DNA from: CAZTPH01 sp031552655
Lineage (GTDB): Bacteria; Pseudomonadota; Gammaproteobacteria; UBA9339
Length of the DNA stretch: 27,932 bases
Direction: 5' to 3'
NCBI GenBank assembly: GCA_031552655.1
Contig: JAVBML010000020.1
Coordinates: 1-27,932, forward strand
Part shown: piece after piece, positions 19,633 through 27,813 of the stretch
How the letters are laid out: every line of letters starts with the position of its first letter
How positions within the stretch are numbered: position 1 is the first letter of the stretch
Notes under the pieces: model-generated
Told to the model about the DNA's origin: nothing
Databases searched by the model: none
The model's input: the letters and a program-made list of their open reading frames with translations, nothing else
Translations under genes and position numbers: made by a program

Positions 19633-21222
19633 ATGTGTGCGGTACCAAACTTTAGTGGTAATATTGATCATCCAGTTTTAGCTAAACTTTCAACGGATCC
19701 GCGAGGTTTTTTTAACGGACATGGCATTACGATAGCTCCCGATGTAGCTGATGAGCAAATAGTAACATTAGTTGAAGCATTTAAAAAATGCTCCAATACC
19801 GACGATATCTTAACACTCTTAAATAAAATGCAAGTTGCTGGCGAGCCAAAAGATGCGATAGAAATAATAAAAAATCAAATTTATTTTGATTATCTAAATC
19901 CAGAAATTAGAGAAATAGTGCGGCAGGGAAAGGAAACAATTCATGCCAAAAATATTCCCATGACCAGTAAAGCCATGGCTCTCAGGTATCATAGTACCAC
20001 TCTTTATGTGATCGCTCAGCTCAATCAAACATATGAGAATGCCATGAACCTTAGCTCCTCTATAGGAAATCATTTAAGCTCCCTAGGATTCAAAAGTCCT
20101 ATAATGGAAGAAGTAGCAAAAAAAATTATCAATCAAAGGTATTTTTCAGCATTACATGAAAATATAAGAGAAATAATCAGAGGAATAAAATCAGAAATAC
20201 ATGCCTCCAGTGCTGGCATAGTGCATGGAGCTTTAAATTGGTTTAAAGCTGGAAGTACAGCCGCTGGTAATAGTACTACAATTCAGGTAATTGAAAGTCT
20301 TAATAAAGAATATATAGCAGAAAATTATGGAAACATGGATCCCCAATTGGAAATCTTAGGGTTTGATAAAGCTCAGCGCAAAGATATCGTAGCTAAAATT
20401 AAAGCACAAACTCACGGAATACAGGATGGCCGCCCAATGCCTTTTACTTCATTGGTACCACCACCAGCTGAAAACATCTCATCACCGCCACCGCCACTCA
20501 CACCTCCTCCTTCCTTATCTAAGATTGCAAGAGATGGTAGTACTCCTGATTTTTTAACGCTGCTAAAAGGAAAAAAATTAGAAAAAGGGAGGCCCAATGA
20601 TAAGCCTCTCGTTGATAAAAAAACAGAAATGCTAAAAGCCATATCTGTCGCAGCTCAAAAAATGAATGAAAGACTAAGCTCTGAGGCTATAGAAGCACAG
20701 CTGGCAGCGAGAAAAAGACAGACAGCAGAGAAGTCTAGCAGCAAGCTAGCATCAATGCTTACTCTCAGGAGCCCTCAACAAAGAGCAGATAATCCTTCTA
20801 GAAGTAAAGCAGAAAGTGAGCTAAGGGGGTTGAAAATTAGACTAACAATAGCAAAGGAGCGTTTAGAATCACTCAAGAAAAAAGAATTAGCAGCTGATGC
20901 TGAATGGAAAATGGCAAACGGCTCAGTAATGACTATGTCTAGCTCAATTACAGAAACCGATAAAAAAATTGCCGAGAGGAGCCTTAGCGATCAGGAAAGA
21001 AACCAACTGGTAGACGAGAAGCAACGAAGAGAAAATGGACTACAGCAAGCCAAGAAAAGATTGGAGCAAGCACAGACAACTCAAGCTAACACCAAACAAG
21101 AGCTAGCCAGAGCAAACCAAAGCTTAAAAACATTACAAAAAAAGCTGACAGCAATCCAAACAAAATCTCAAACTGCTAGCGATACAGTAGCAATCAGTGT
21201 GCATGCCGTCACTAAGAGGTAG
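19633..21222 (+). CDS. Effector-like protein: repeat module, polyproline, WH2-like motif, coiled coils
   Basis: No named family is recognised. The 529-residue soluble product has no signal peptide or membrane segment. Residues 70-245 hold two copies of an ~85-90-residue helical module, and a third copy starts at about 250. Shared motifs are NQxYF, IREI, EIHA, STTxxVIxxLNxxY and LGF. Residues 275-293 are a polyproline tract (SSPPPPLTPPP). Residues 306-318 read DFLTLLKGKKLEK, resembling an actin-binding WH2 core one residue short. Residues 394-515 are charged Lys/Glu/Gln-rich coiled coil. Polyproline followed by WH2 is the layout of bacterial actin nucleators such as RickA and VopF, so a host-directed role is possible but unproven. 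The gene stands alone with a strong promoter and GGGAGG ribosome site. It could also be a structural coiled-coil protein. Confidence 0.75.
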   Translation: MCAVPNFSGNIDHPVLAKLSTDPRGFFNGHGITIAPDVADEQIVTLVEAFKKCSNTDDILTLLNKMQVAGEPKDAIEIIKNQIYFDYLNPEIREIVRQGKETIHAKNIPMTSKAMALRYHSTTLYVIAQLNQTYENAMNLSSSIGNHLSSLGFKSPIMEEVAKKIINQRYFSALHENIREIIRGIKSEIHASSAGIVHGALNWFKAGSTAAGNSTTIQVIESLNKEYIAENYGNMDPQLEILGFDKAQRKDIVAKIKAQTHGIQDGRPMPFTSLVPPPAENISSPPPPLTPPPSLSKIARDGSTPDFLTLLKGKKLEKGRPNDKPLVDKKTEMLKAISVAAQKMNERLSSEAIEAQLAARKRQTAEKSSSKLASMLTLRSPQQRADNPSRSKAESELRGLKIRLTIAKERLESLKKKELAADAEWKMANGSVMTMSSSITETDKKIAERSLSDQERNQLVDEKQRRENGLQQAKKRLEQAQTTQANTKQELARANQSLKTLQKKLTAIQTKSQTASDTVAISVHAVTKR

Positions 21223-21228
21223 AATAAG

Positions 21229-21298
21229 TTAAAAGCATAAAAAACAAAAAATAAATTGACTGGTGGCTGCCTAGCAAAATGGCGGATTTAAAAGCATA
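21229..21298. repeat. 11-bp direct repeat pair between convergent genes
   Basis: TTAAAAGCATA occurs at 21229-21239 and again at 21288-21298, bracketing 48 bp between the 529-residue gene and the HD-GYP gene. No clear terminator hairpin is seen in this gap. Confidence 0.6.
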
Positions 21299-21302
21299 GC
21301 AA

Positions 21303-22588
21303 TTAATTTGAAGATTGAGTTTTATTATAATCATCGACGATGGAATTGATAATTTCTAGCGAATTAACAAATGCCATTACCACTTCGGGATCAAATTTAG
21401 TTCCCGAAGCGGACACGATAATCTTTAAAACCTCATCCCTCGTAGTGGCATCGGGTAAAATCTCCCTACCGTGATCATCAAATTTGTAGAGTAGAGTATC
21501 ATAGGCATCGGCCAGGGCAACTATTCTTGCCGCCAGGGGAATTTCTTCGCCTCTTTTACCAAAGGCTCCACCATCTTGCCTAGCATAGCCAACCAAGGGT
21601 TGGCCACTATTAACATCAACGTGTCCAGGATAGCCGCTGCCATCCCAGTGTTCATGGTGATTAAGTGCTATGTCCCGGGCCATCTCTTCAAAATCAGAAT
21701 ACACGTCATCAAAAATTTGACCGCCGTAGAACGTATGCTTCTCCCTAGCTTTCAACTCCTCCGGTGATAGCTCTTCGCGCCTTCGCAGCACCCTATCCGG
21801 CAGTGCAATTTTGCCTATATTATAGAACATGGCTGCCATCCGTAGAATATCTCGGTTATGCTGCTCTTCCTTCTGCGGAATACCCTTTCTGCGAGCCCAG
21901 GTTTCATATATCTCCGCAGCATAGGCGGCGATGCGATTTACATGAGCCACGGTCTCCGTTGCATCATGCCATTGCACCATTTTGTTCATACGTAAAATTA
22001 CCGAGCGTACCATTTGAGCATGGGCAATGGCCACAGCGGCACTGTTCGCGAATAGTTGTACCACAGTCTCATCTTTTGTCGTAAACAATTTAACTATACC
22101 ATTAATATCCATGGCATTAATCAACTGAATTACCCCCATGATTTTTCCCCCGGAAGAAATTATGGGCACCGTGAGAACAGATTGACTGCGATAACCAGTT
22201 TGGCGATCAAAGGAACCGTCAAAGGAATAGGTTTGGTAATTTTCGATATTATAGACATCGGGAATATTAATTAATATTCCCGTTTTAGCCACATAGCCGG
22301 CAACGGAAGCATTATTAATCTGCACTGCCAATCTAGAATAAATTAGCTTCTTGCCAAAGGGTAGTTGCTTTTGCAATGTATTATTTTGCGTATAGCTGAA
22401 TTTTAATTGCTGCCCCTCAATTAAATAGATGGAACCGGCATCGGCTCTCACAATATTTCTTACCTCCGTTAGAGCCTTTCAAGCAGAACATCAATGTCCT
22501 TAATTTGCAACAATTCATTGGTAATCTTAAAAACATCGTAAAATTTATCCGTGACATCCATAGAAAAATACTCTCCATAAAAATCCAT
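21303..22588 (-). pseudogene. GAF-HD-GYP protein gene with a 1-nt frameshift and degenerate HD motif
   Basis: HD-GYP proteins usually hydrolyse cyclic di-GMP, here with an N-terminal GAF sensor. From the ATG at 22588 the frame reads MDFYGEYFSMDVTDKFYDVF and on to DVLLE, then hits TAA at 22471-22469 after 39 codons. One frame over, the text resumes as ALTEVRNIVRADAGSIYL, so one base is missing at GAAAGG (22475-22480). Adding it would give 428 residues. The remaining open frame can start only at a GTG (22451) inside the GAF domain (382 residues). In that numbering the usual HDIGK is FYNIGK (Y210, N211), while HHEHWDGSGYP (265-275) is intact. Phosphodiesterase activity is therefore doubtful even if it is translated. 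It lies 35 nt after rnhB. Confidence 0.8.
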
Positions 22589-22623
22589 TGACTGGTATAT
22601 ATTACCACAAATTTTAACATATG

Positions 22624-23196
22624 CTAAAGCATATTTATTAACTTACAGCCACGAATGGGGGCAAAGCTACGACGGTGGATAGTGGTAATACCAAACTGCC
22701 TAATGGCGGCTAAGTGCCCGGCTGTGCCATAGCCCTTATGTTGTGCAAAACCATAGCATGGATATTGTCCATCGTAGGCAATCATAAGTTTATCTCGAGT
22801 AACTTTTGCAACGATGGATGCTGCGCCTATTACGGGCACGGATGCGTCACCGCCAATGATCGCTTCCATGGCATAGTTCACAGCGGGCAAAAATTTACCG
22901 TCCACTTGGATATGATCTGGCCTAACGGACAAGCCCTCAATGGCTCTCTGCATAGCTAACAACGTTGCTCGGTGAATATTGAGTTCATCTATTTCCAATA
23001 CCGATGCACTACCTAGAGCCCAGGAGATGGCATGAACTTTTATGGTCTCGGCAAGAATGGTACGCTTTTTCTCGCTTAATTTTTTGGAATCCATAATACC
23101 TTCAATGGGATGGTTAGCACCGAGGATAACCGCCGCTGCCATAACTGGTCCCGCCAACGGACCACGTCCCACTTCATCAACCCCAGCAATAAGCAT
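22624..23196 (-). CDS. rnhB: Ribonuclease HII
   Basis: Cuts RNA in RNA-DNA hybrids and starts removal of misincorporated ribonucleotides. The 190 residues (E. coli 198) carry the signature GVDEVGRGPLAGPV (catalytic D7, E8), MDSKKLSEKKR, HIQVDGK and the GAASIVAKVTRD block, with HKGYGT near the C-terminus. The start ATG lacks a strong ribosome site. It lies 15 nt after the pilX-like gene and 35 nt before the HD-GYP gene. Confidence 0.96.
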   Translation of the reverse strand: MLIAGVDEVGRGPLAGPVMAAAVILGANHPIEGIMDSKKLSEKKRTILAETIKVHAISWALGSASVLEIDELNIHRATLLAMQRAIEGLSVRPDHIQVDGKFLPAVNYAMEAIIGGDASVPVIGAASIVAKVTRDKLMIAYDGQYPCYGFAQHKGYGTAGHLAAIRQFGITTIHRRSFAPIRGCKLINML

Positions 23197-23211
23197 AGTA
23201 TTAAGTTTTAT

Positions 23212-23643
23212 CTAAAATTTAGGGCCGCCATGCCAGAGAAAGGATACCCTACCTCGGGGTATTTTTTTTCCTAGGGCACAGCTATTTTGATCATCATATT
23301 TAGCAACAACGCTACGTAACATGGTAACACTGTCTCCCTGCTTGCCTCTAGCGGTAACGGCATATAAATCCACATTGCACTCATCTTTTTCTGCTAACAA
23401 TTCCACCTGAGCACACGAGCTTTGCATCGAAATATCTCCGTGGAGAAGACTACGTTCTTTTTGTAGTAAACATTCCTCTGCAAGGTAAAATGACTTTATT
23501 TTATCTTCATATAGTCTTTCCATTCTATGGTCCCATAGGGATTTTTCAAAAATATTTAAAAAAATCATACTAAAAACAGTCAAAAATAGTAACATTAATA
23601 ATATCACAAAGCCACGATTCCTAAAATAATCACGGGTAAACAT
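23212..23643 (-). CDS. PilX-like type IV pilus minor pilin
   Basis: The 143 residues begin with a short basic leader (to about 11, FRNRG), then a hydrophobic helix FVILLMLLFLTVFSMIFLN and a variable, Cys-containing periplasmic part (C95, C102 and others). The LLLL/FLTVF pattern is that of PilX proteins. There is no Glu at the +5 position, unlike its two neighbours. It overlaps the pilW-like gene by 14 nt. It should join the priming complex at the pilus tip. The assignment rests on helix pattern and gene order. Confidence 0.7.
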   Translation of the reverse strand: MFTRDYFRNRGFVILLMLLFLTVFSMIFLNIFEKSLWDHRMERLYEDKIKSFYLAEECLLQKERSLLHGDISMQSSCAQVELLAEKDECNVDLYAVTARGKQGDSVTMLRSVVAKYDDQNSCALGKKIPRGRVSFLWHGGPKF

Positions 23644-24325
23644 TTCTTGCCCTCAACCTTATGAATATTTCATACTCCGCAATACCCGTGGTATTTCTGA
23701 TACCAAATTTAAGCATTACAACTGCAACGTTCCCCCAAAGTTTTTTTGCGCTCATGTTCGTAGCATCCAGGAACACATAGCGGCCATCATCCAACAACCC
23801 ATAGCGAATTCTCATTGATTCAACAGCGGGAACTAATTCCTCCACATCCCTACCATTGGTAATCATATAAAGCGCAACTATGGCTCTCCTATGCCCATCT
23901 AGACGTTGAGTTTTTCCTACATAAAAGGTAATTCTTTCTAGATGTTGTACACTCCTAGCATTACCCTTTAGTATCTCAATGGCGTCCGTACCCAAAGCAA
24001 TTCTCTTTGATAAATGAGAGGGCATATTACTCCGTGCATCATAGCCACAAATGCCAAACTCCCCCAGGGGAGTAGGCAGGATAACATTCCGGAAATTATT
24101 TTTCCCCTCCCCGGGAAGCATTGCTCCTGCCTGCATAATATTCTGCCACAGTAAAAAAATAGCAATGCGAGCGCTATCATTGGCAGTAACCATGCGCTCT
24201 TCCATGGTGGCTATCTTTTTTATCACCAAATAGCTACTAGCCACAATCTCCAACAATAGAGTTCCCAAAAAAATAGTAACTAGTAATTCCAACAAAGAAA
24301 AACCTTTTACCTTATAGAGCATCAT
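23630..24325 (-). CDS. PilW-like type IV pilus minor pilin
   Basis: The 231 residues have a class III prepilin signal: leader MMLYKVKG, cleavage before FSLLELLVTIFLGTLLLEIV, and Glu at +5. The remainder is a PilW-like periplasmic domain (SARIAIFLLWQNIMQAG, then the beta-rich tail). The ATG at 24325 is chosen over 24337 because it overlaps the upstream TGA by 4 nt (ATGA) and gives a leader of normal length. It lies between the pilV- and pilX-like genes. Confidence 0.8.
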   Translation of the reverse strand: MMLYKVKGFSLLELLVTIFLGTLLLEIVASSYLVIKKIATMEERMVTANDSARIAIFLLWQNIMQAGAMLPGEGKNNFRNVILPTPLGEFGICGYDARSNMPSHLSKRIALGTDAIEILKGNARSVQHLERITFYVGKTQRLDGHRRAIVALYMITNGRDVEELVPAVESMRIRYGLLDDGRYVFLDATNMSAKKLWGNVAVVMLKFGIRNTTGIAEYEIFIRLRARNVYP

Positions 24326-24666
24326 AGGGCTAGGCATTTACCTCGCCAACATATGGTGAATTTTTCCAAAACCCTAGTACACCGTCCCCCGGGAAAGGGA
24401 CAATCGGCAGCCATAGCAGTGTCACCTCGATGCTGACTCGGCAGTTCTTTTTCTGCTATCAATTTAGAAAACGCCAAGAGACGTAAACTAGATTCCCTGG
24501 TATCCCCTAGAGAATTACTACACAAATTGACCATGGTTAAAATTACCAAAGACAGAATTGTAAAAGAAATCATCACTTCTAGTATACTGAACCCCCGACT
24601 GTTTTTAGCGGCAAAAAAAAAGAGCGAACGCCGCTCTTTTTTCCCAAAGCAACGAAATAGCATCAC
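24322..24666 (-). CDS. PilV-like type IV pilus minor pilin
   Basis: The 114 residues have a prepilin helix GFSILEVMISFTILSLVIL with Glu at +5, then a short Cys-rich domain. The only in-frame start is the ATG pair at 24666, which overlaps the galU stop by 4 nt. This gives a 25-residue leader (KKERRSLFFFAAKNSRG before cleavage), longer than the usual 6-10. Part of that leader is translated from a Rho-independent terminator (24613-24642). No ATG, GTG or TTG lies in frame between the terminator and the cleavage site, so expression depends on reading through it. Confidence 0.75.
   Translation of the reverse strand: MMLFRCFGKKERRSLFFFAAKNSRGFSILEVMISFTILSLVILTMVNLCSNSLGDTRESSLRLLAFSKLIAEKELPSQHRGDTAMAADCPFPGGRCTRVLEKFTICWRGKCLAL
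24613..24642 (-). terminator. Rho-independent terminator inside the start of the pilV-like gene
   Basis: Minus strand: A6, GAGCG, loop GCGTT, CGCTC, then nine Ts. The 5-bp G/C stem is extended by A-T pairs. It lies about 20 nt after the galU stop codon and inside codons 9-18 of the pilV-like frame. The A-run on the other side makes it symmetrical, so it may also work on the plus strand. Confidence 0.9.
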
Positions 24667-25556
24667 AATTTTTCCAAATTATTAAGATAATCAATAAACC
24701 GTTCACCAACTTCTGAATGCCTCCTACCATATTCAACGGTGGCTTGGAGATATCCCAGTTTACTGCCACAATCATAGCGTTTCCCATGAAATAGATAGCT
24801 ATATACATCTTGCTCCTGTAGTAACCTATCTATGCCGTCGGTAAGCTGAATTTCGCCAATGGCTCCTCGGCCACTATTTTCAATACATCGAAAAATTTCC
24901 GGTGTTAAAATATAGCGCCCAATGGCTGCAAAATTAGAGGGAGCTTCCTTAGCTCCAGGTTTTTCGACAATGAGATTGGTCTTCGCATAGTGATTTGATT
25001 CTAAGTCCTTGGCATCAAGGCCCACAATACCGTATTTTTCAACATCAGCTGCGGGTACTTGCTGAATTGCCAGAACACTGGCGTTTACTTCCCGATAGAC
25101 ATCTACCATTTGAGCCAAACAATTCTGCTTACCTTCATCAACCCTAACCAAATCATCCGCCAACAAAACAGCAAAGGGGCTATCACCAACGATATCCTTG
25201 GCACATAGAATAGCGTGACCCAGACCCAGGGGATTAGGTTGCCTAACATAGACACAGGAAACCCCGGGAGGCAAAATATTGCGCACGATCTCTAGCCATT
25301 CATTTTTTCCCGTCTCCGTCAATTTTGCTTCCAATTCAAAATTCGAATCAAAGTGATTTTCAATAGCATGCTTACTGGAACTGGTAACAAAAATTAACTG
25401 CGTAATTCCAGCATCCACGGCCTCTTCAACGGCATATTGGATTAAAGGCTTATCAACTATGGGCAGCATCTCCTTGGGATTAGCTTTGGTAACCGGCAGA
25501 AACCTCGTTCCCAAACCTGCCACGGGAAAAACTGCCTTATTGATTCTATGTTGCAT
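24663..25556 (-). CDS. galU: UTP--glucose-1-phosphate uridylyltransferase
   Basis: Makes UDP-glucose, used for LPS, exopolysaccharide and glucosylation. The 297 residues (E. coli GalU 302) include the nucleotide-binding signature FPVAGLGTRFLPVTKANPKE, PLIQYAVEEAVDAGI, VLLADDLV, the LIVEKPGAKEAPSN loop and GEIQLTDGIDRL. GGAGAG lies 6 nt before the ATG. It follows dacA by 42 nt, and a strong terminator lies just after its stop. Confidence 0.96.
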   Translation of the reverse strand: MQHRINKAVFPVAGLGTRFLPVTKANPKEMLPIVDKPLIQYAVEEAVDAGITQLIFVTSSSKHAIENHFDSNFELEAKLTETGKNEWLEIVRNILPPGVSCVYVRQPNPLGLGHAILCAKDIVGDSPFAVLLADDLVRVDEGKQNCLAQMVDVYREVNASVLAIQQVPAADVEKYGIVGLDAKDLESNHYAKTNLIVEKPGAKEAPSNFAAIGRYILTPEIFRCIENSGRGAIGEIQLTDGIDRLLQEQDVYSYLFHGKRYDCGSKLGYLQATVEYGRRHSEVGERFIDYLNNLEKL

Positions 25557-25598
25557 AGATTTCTCTCCATATAAAATTCATTAGAAACTACAGAAAAA

Positions 25599-26831
25599 TT
25601 ATTTGCTAAATAGCAATCTAACATAATCAAAAATAGCAAACAGAAAATTGCAACGTTCATTATCCGCTAAAGCTACTAACTGCTTCGTTGCAATTACTTT
25701 ACCATCACCCATTATATTAACTACGCCATAGACTCTACCCTTTTCCAGGGGAGCTCGTAGATGCTTTTTTGCCAATGCAACCTGGGCCTTGAAATTTTTA
25801 TACTGCCGCGCGGGGACAGTTATGTAAAAATCTTCCATAAATCCTAGTTTACCATGGTTTTCCTTACCAAAAAACACTCGGGGTTTTGCAATGGAAACAT
25901 GGGCACCAAATAGTTTATGGGTTTCAAAAAAACGAAAGCCATAATTCAACAGCGCCATGCTTTGGTTGGCTCTTACGTTCTCAGTTTTGGCTCCCATAAC
26001 TACTGCTACCAAGCGCATCTGATTACGCTGCGCAGAGGTAACCAGGCAATAACCCGCATCATCGGTGTGACCAGTTTTTATACCATCTACGGATGAATCC
26101 CGCCACAGCAAACGATTGCGGTTGGGTTGCTTAATACCATTATAATTGATCCATCTTTCATTGAACCAGGTATAGTAGTGGGGAAAATCCCTAAGCCACG
26201 CTGCGGCTAATTTTGCTTGATCAGCGGCCGTACTGTAGGTGTTGCCATGGGGTAAGCCACTGCTATCCATGTAATTAGTATCTTCCATATGCAGGGTTCT
26301 AGCTTTTTGATTCATCATCTCCACAAAAACCTCTTCGCTACCTGCTATGTGTTCTGCGAGGGCGACGGTAGCATCATTACCCGAAGCAATAGCAATACCC
26401 TTAATTAAATCTGCCACCTCCACCTTGGAACCCACTCGAATAAACATACGAGATCCACCGGTGCGCCAAGCTTTTTCACTGACCACGGTTTGTTCCCCCA
26501 GGTTAAGTTTTCCCTCCACTAAAGCTTCGGCAGTCAAATAAAGCGTCATAACCTTAGTTAAACTTGCAGGAGCCAATCGTTCCTGGGAATTTTTTTCCGC
26601 GAGCACATGGCCACTGTGGGCATCAATGAGAATATAGGATTTTACCCCCAAATCCGGTGCCGCGGCTACCGCATGCATGGAGGTAATGCTGGGTTTAGAC
26701 TGGGTTTGGGAAGCGTCAACGCTGATCGGTTGGTTACCGGCGGCGGGAACTAAATTTAAAAAATATAGAGTAATCAACAGTAAAACATTTAGCCGGTGGC
26801 CCTTAGCAGTTGCAACTAGTCTAGAAAACAT
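25599..26831 (-). CDS. dacA: D-alanyl-D-alanine carboxypeptidase (PBP5 family)
   Basis: Removes the terminal D-Ala from peptidoglycan pentapeptides on the periplasmic face. The 410 residues have an N-terminal signal peptide (about 1-32) and the three active-site motifs of class C low-molecular-weight PBPs: SLTK (S90, K93), SGN (150-152) and KTG (252-254). A PBP5-type C-terminal domain follows, and the end is an amphipathic helix (FLFAIFDYVRLLFSK) that would anchor it to the membrane. The longest frame begins at a TTG (26846), but that triplet is part of the GGAG ribosome site; the ATG at 26831, 9 nt after it, is the likely start. TAAAAT at 26875-26870 could be its -10 box, with no good -35. 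Confidence 0.95.
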   Translation of the reverse strand: MFSRLVATAKGHRLNVLLLITLYFLNLVPAAGNQPISVDASQTQSKPSITSMHAVAAAPDLGVKSYILIDAHSGHVLAEKNSQERLAPASLTKVMTLYLTAEALVEGKLNLGEQTVVSEKAWRTGGSRMFIRVGSKVEVADLIKGIAIASGNDATVALAEHIAGSEEVFVEMMNQKARTLHMEDTNYMDSSGLPHGNTYSTAADQAKLAAAWLRDFPHYYTWFNERWINYNGIKQPNRNRLLWRDSSVDGIKTGHTDDAGYCLVTSAQRNQMRLVAVVMGAKTENVRANQSMALLNYGFRFFETHKLFGAHVSIAKPRVFFGKENHGKLGFMEDFYITVPARQYKNFKAQVALAKKHLRAPLEKGRVYGVVNIMGDGKVIATKQLVALADNERCNFLFAIFDYVRLLFSK

Positions 26832-26933
26832 TAAGCTATTCTCCAAAATTGTCTAAAAAATTAGCTGCTATTTTAACATGGTAAAGGAAAAAATTTAAGG
26901 AAATAAATAAATATAACTAGCAAGGAACAAAAC

Positions 26934-27009
<76 letters not shown>

Positions 27010-27026
27010 TAACCTATCCACCCCGT

Positions 27027-27055
27027 ATGCTAACCACTTCATAATCATAAGTCAA
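27027..27055 (-). promoter_or_regulatory. Promoter of tRNA-Phe
   Basis: The minus strand has TTGACT (27055-27050), a 17-nt spacer and TAGCAT (27032-27027), then a G/C-rich discriminator (ACGGGGTGG) typical of stable-RNA promoters, about 17 nt before the tRNA. Confidence 0.75.
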
Positions 27056-27191
27056 TGCACCACTACCATGGCAGTTACGGTGAAAATAAAACATTGCGAG
27101 ATCTCCGATAATATAACAAATTTCAAATCACCATCAAATTTAAACCAAATCCCTACGTAAACTTCCTTTCACCTGTAAACTTTCAATGTTC

Positions 27192-27767
27192 CTATAACAT
27201 CTTTCTAGCTACCGACGAGGTTGATTTTAAAGCAATCCCTAGCTTTTCCTTGATTAATGGCATAGCGTCACAATTAGTCTCTATGTGCGACCTAAGTTGT
27301 GCAAAATCATAGGAGGGCTTGCTTGAACCAGCATAGGTTCTAAGGGACCAATAGAGGTATCTTCTTAGCTCCTTCATTTCGGAATCCTGGGAATTAAAAA
27401 GCTCCTCTAAATCTAGGAGAGAGGAGACTAGCTTGGCCTTAGCTATGGCATCAACCTCGGTTTCACTAGCAACAAAGATTTTTGTCAATAGCTGCTCTCT
27501 GAATTCCCCATTCAAAGACCTTAGCAACCCGCACTGTAACTCAACTTCTCCTAGCCCAAACATTGCATGTTTACCAACATCGGTTTGCACTAAAGATAGT
27601 AATTTCCCAGACGTAATTCTTTTATCCTCTAGGGCAAAGCGAAAATCTCCCAAGGTCATTCGCTGACACTGCTTTATAAGCTGACACTGCTTTATAAATA
27701 GATTGAAATCTTCCAAAGATGCCATGAGAGTATTGCGCAGAACTACTTGCCTAGCAACTTCGCGCAC
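27192..27767 (-). CDS. Hypothetical helical protein, start uncertain
   Basis: Not recognised. The 191-residue frame is mostly helical, with no signal peptide, membrane segment or catalytic motif that I can see. It starts at a GTG (27767) with no ribosome site; an internal ATG (27725) is equally bare. The same frame stays open upstream to a TAG near 27816 without another start, so the gene may have lost its 5' end or had it replaced by the hairpin-rich DNA at the right edge. Residues 23-34 contain LIKQCQ twice because of an 18-bp tandem duplication. The gap to tRNA-Phe (27056-27191) holds nothing recognisable. Confidence 0.5.
   Translation of the reverse strand: MREVARQVVLRNTLMASLEDFNLFIKQCQLIKQCQRMTLGDFRFALEDKRITSGKLLSLVQTDVGKHAMFGLGEVELQCGLLRSLNGEFREQLLTKIFVASETEVDAIAKAKLVSSLLDLEELFNSQDSEMKELRRYLYWSLRTYAGSSKPSYDFAQLRSHIETNCDAMPLIKEKLGIALKSTSSVARKML
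27662..27697. repeat. 18-bp perfect tandem duplication
   Basis: GCTGACACTGCTTTATAA occurs twice head to tail (27662-27679 and 27680-27697) within the hypothetical gene, adding six residues in frame. Confidence 0.95.
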
Positions 27768-27813
27768 CTGACCACTGGCATACTGCCAAAGATCACCCGC
27801 TGCTAGCCAAGGA

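Noticed and set aside
22417..22620. Separate 67-residue gene ahead of the HD-GYP frame
   Set aside because: It is a shadow frame; the neighbouring frame from 22588 encodes the missing GAF N-terminus.
26832..26846. TTG start for dacA
   Set aside because: The TTG is part of TTGGAG, the ribosome site for the ATG at 26831.
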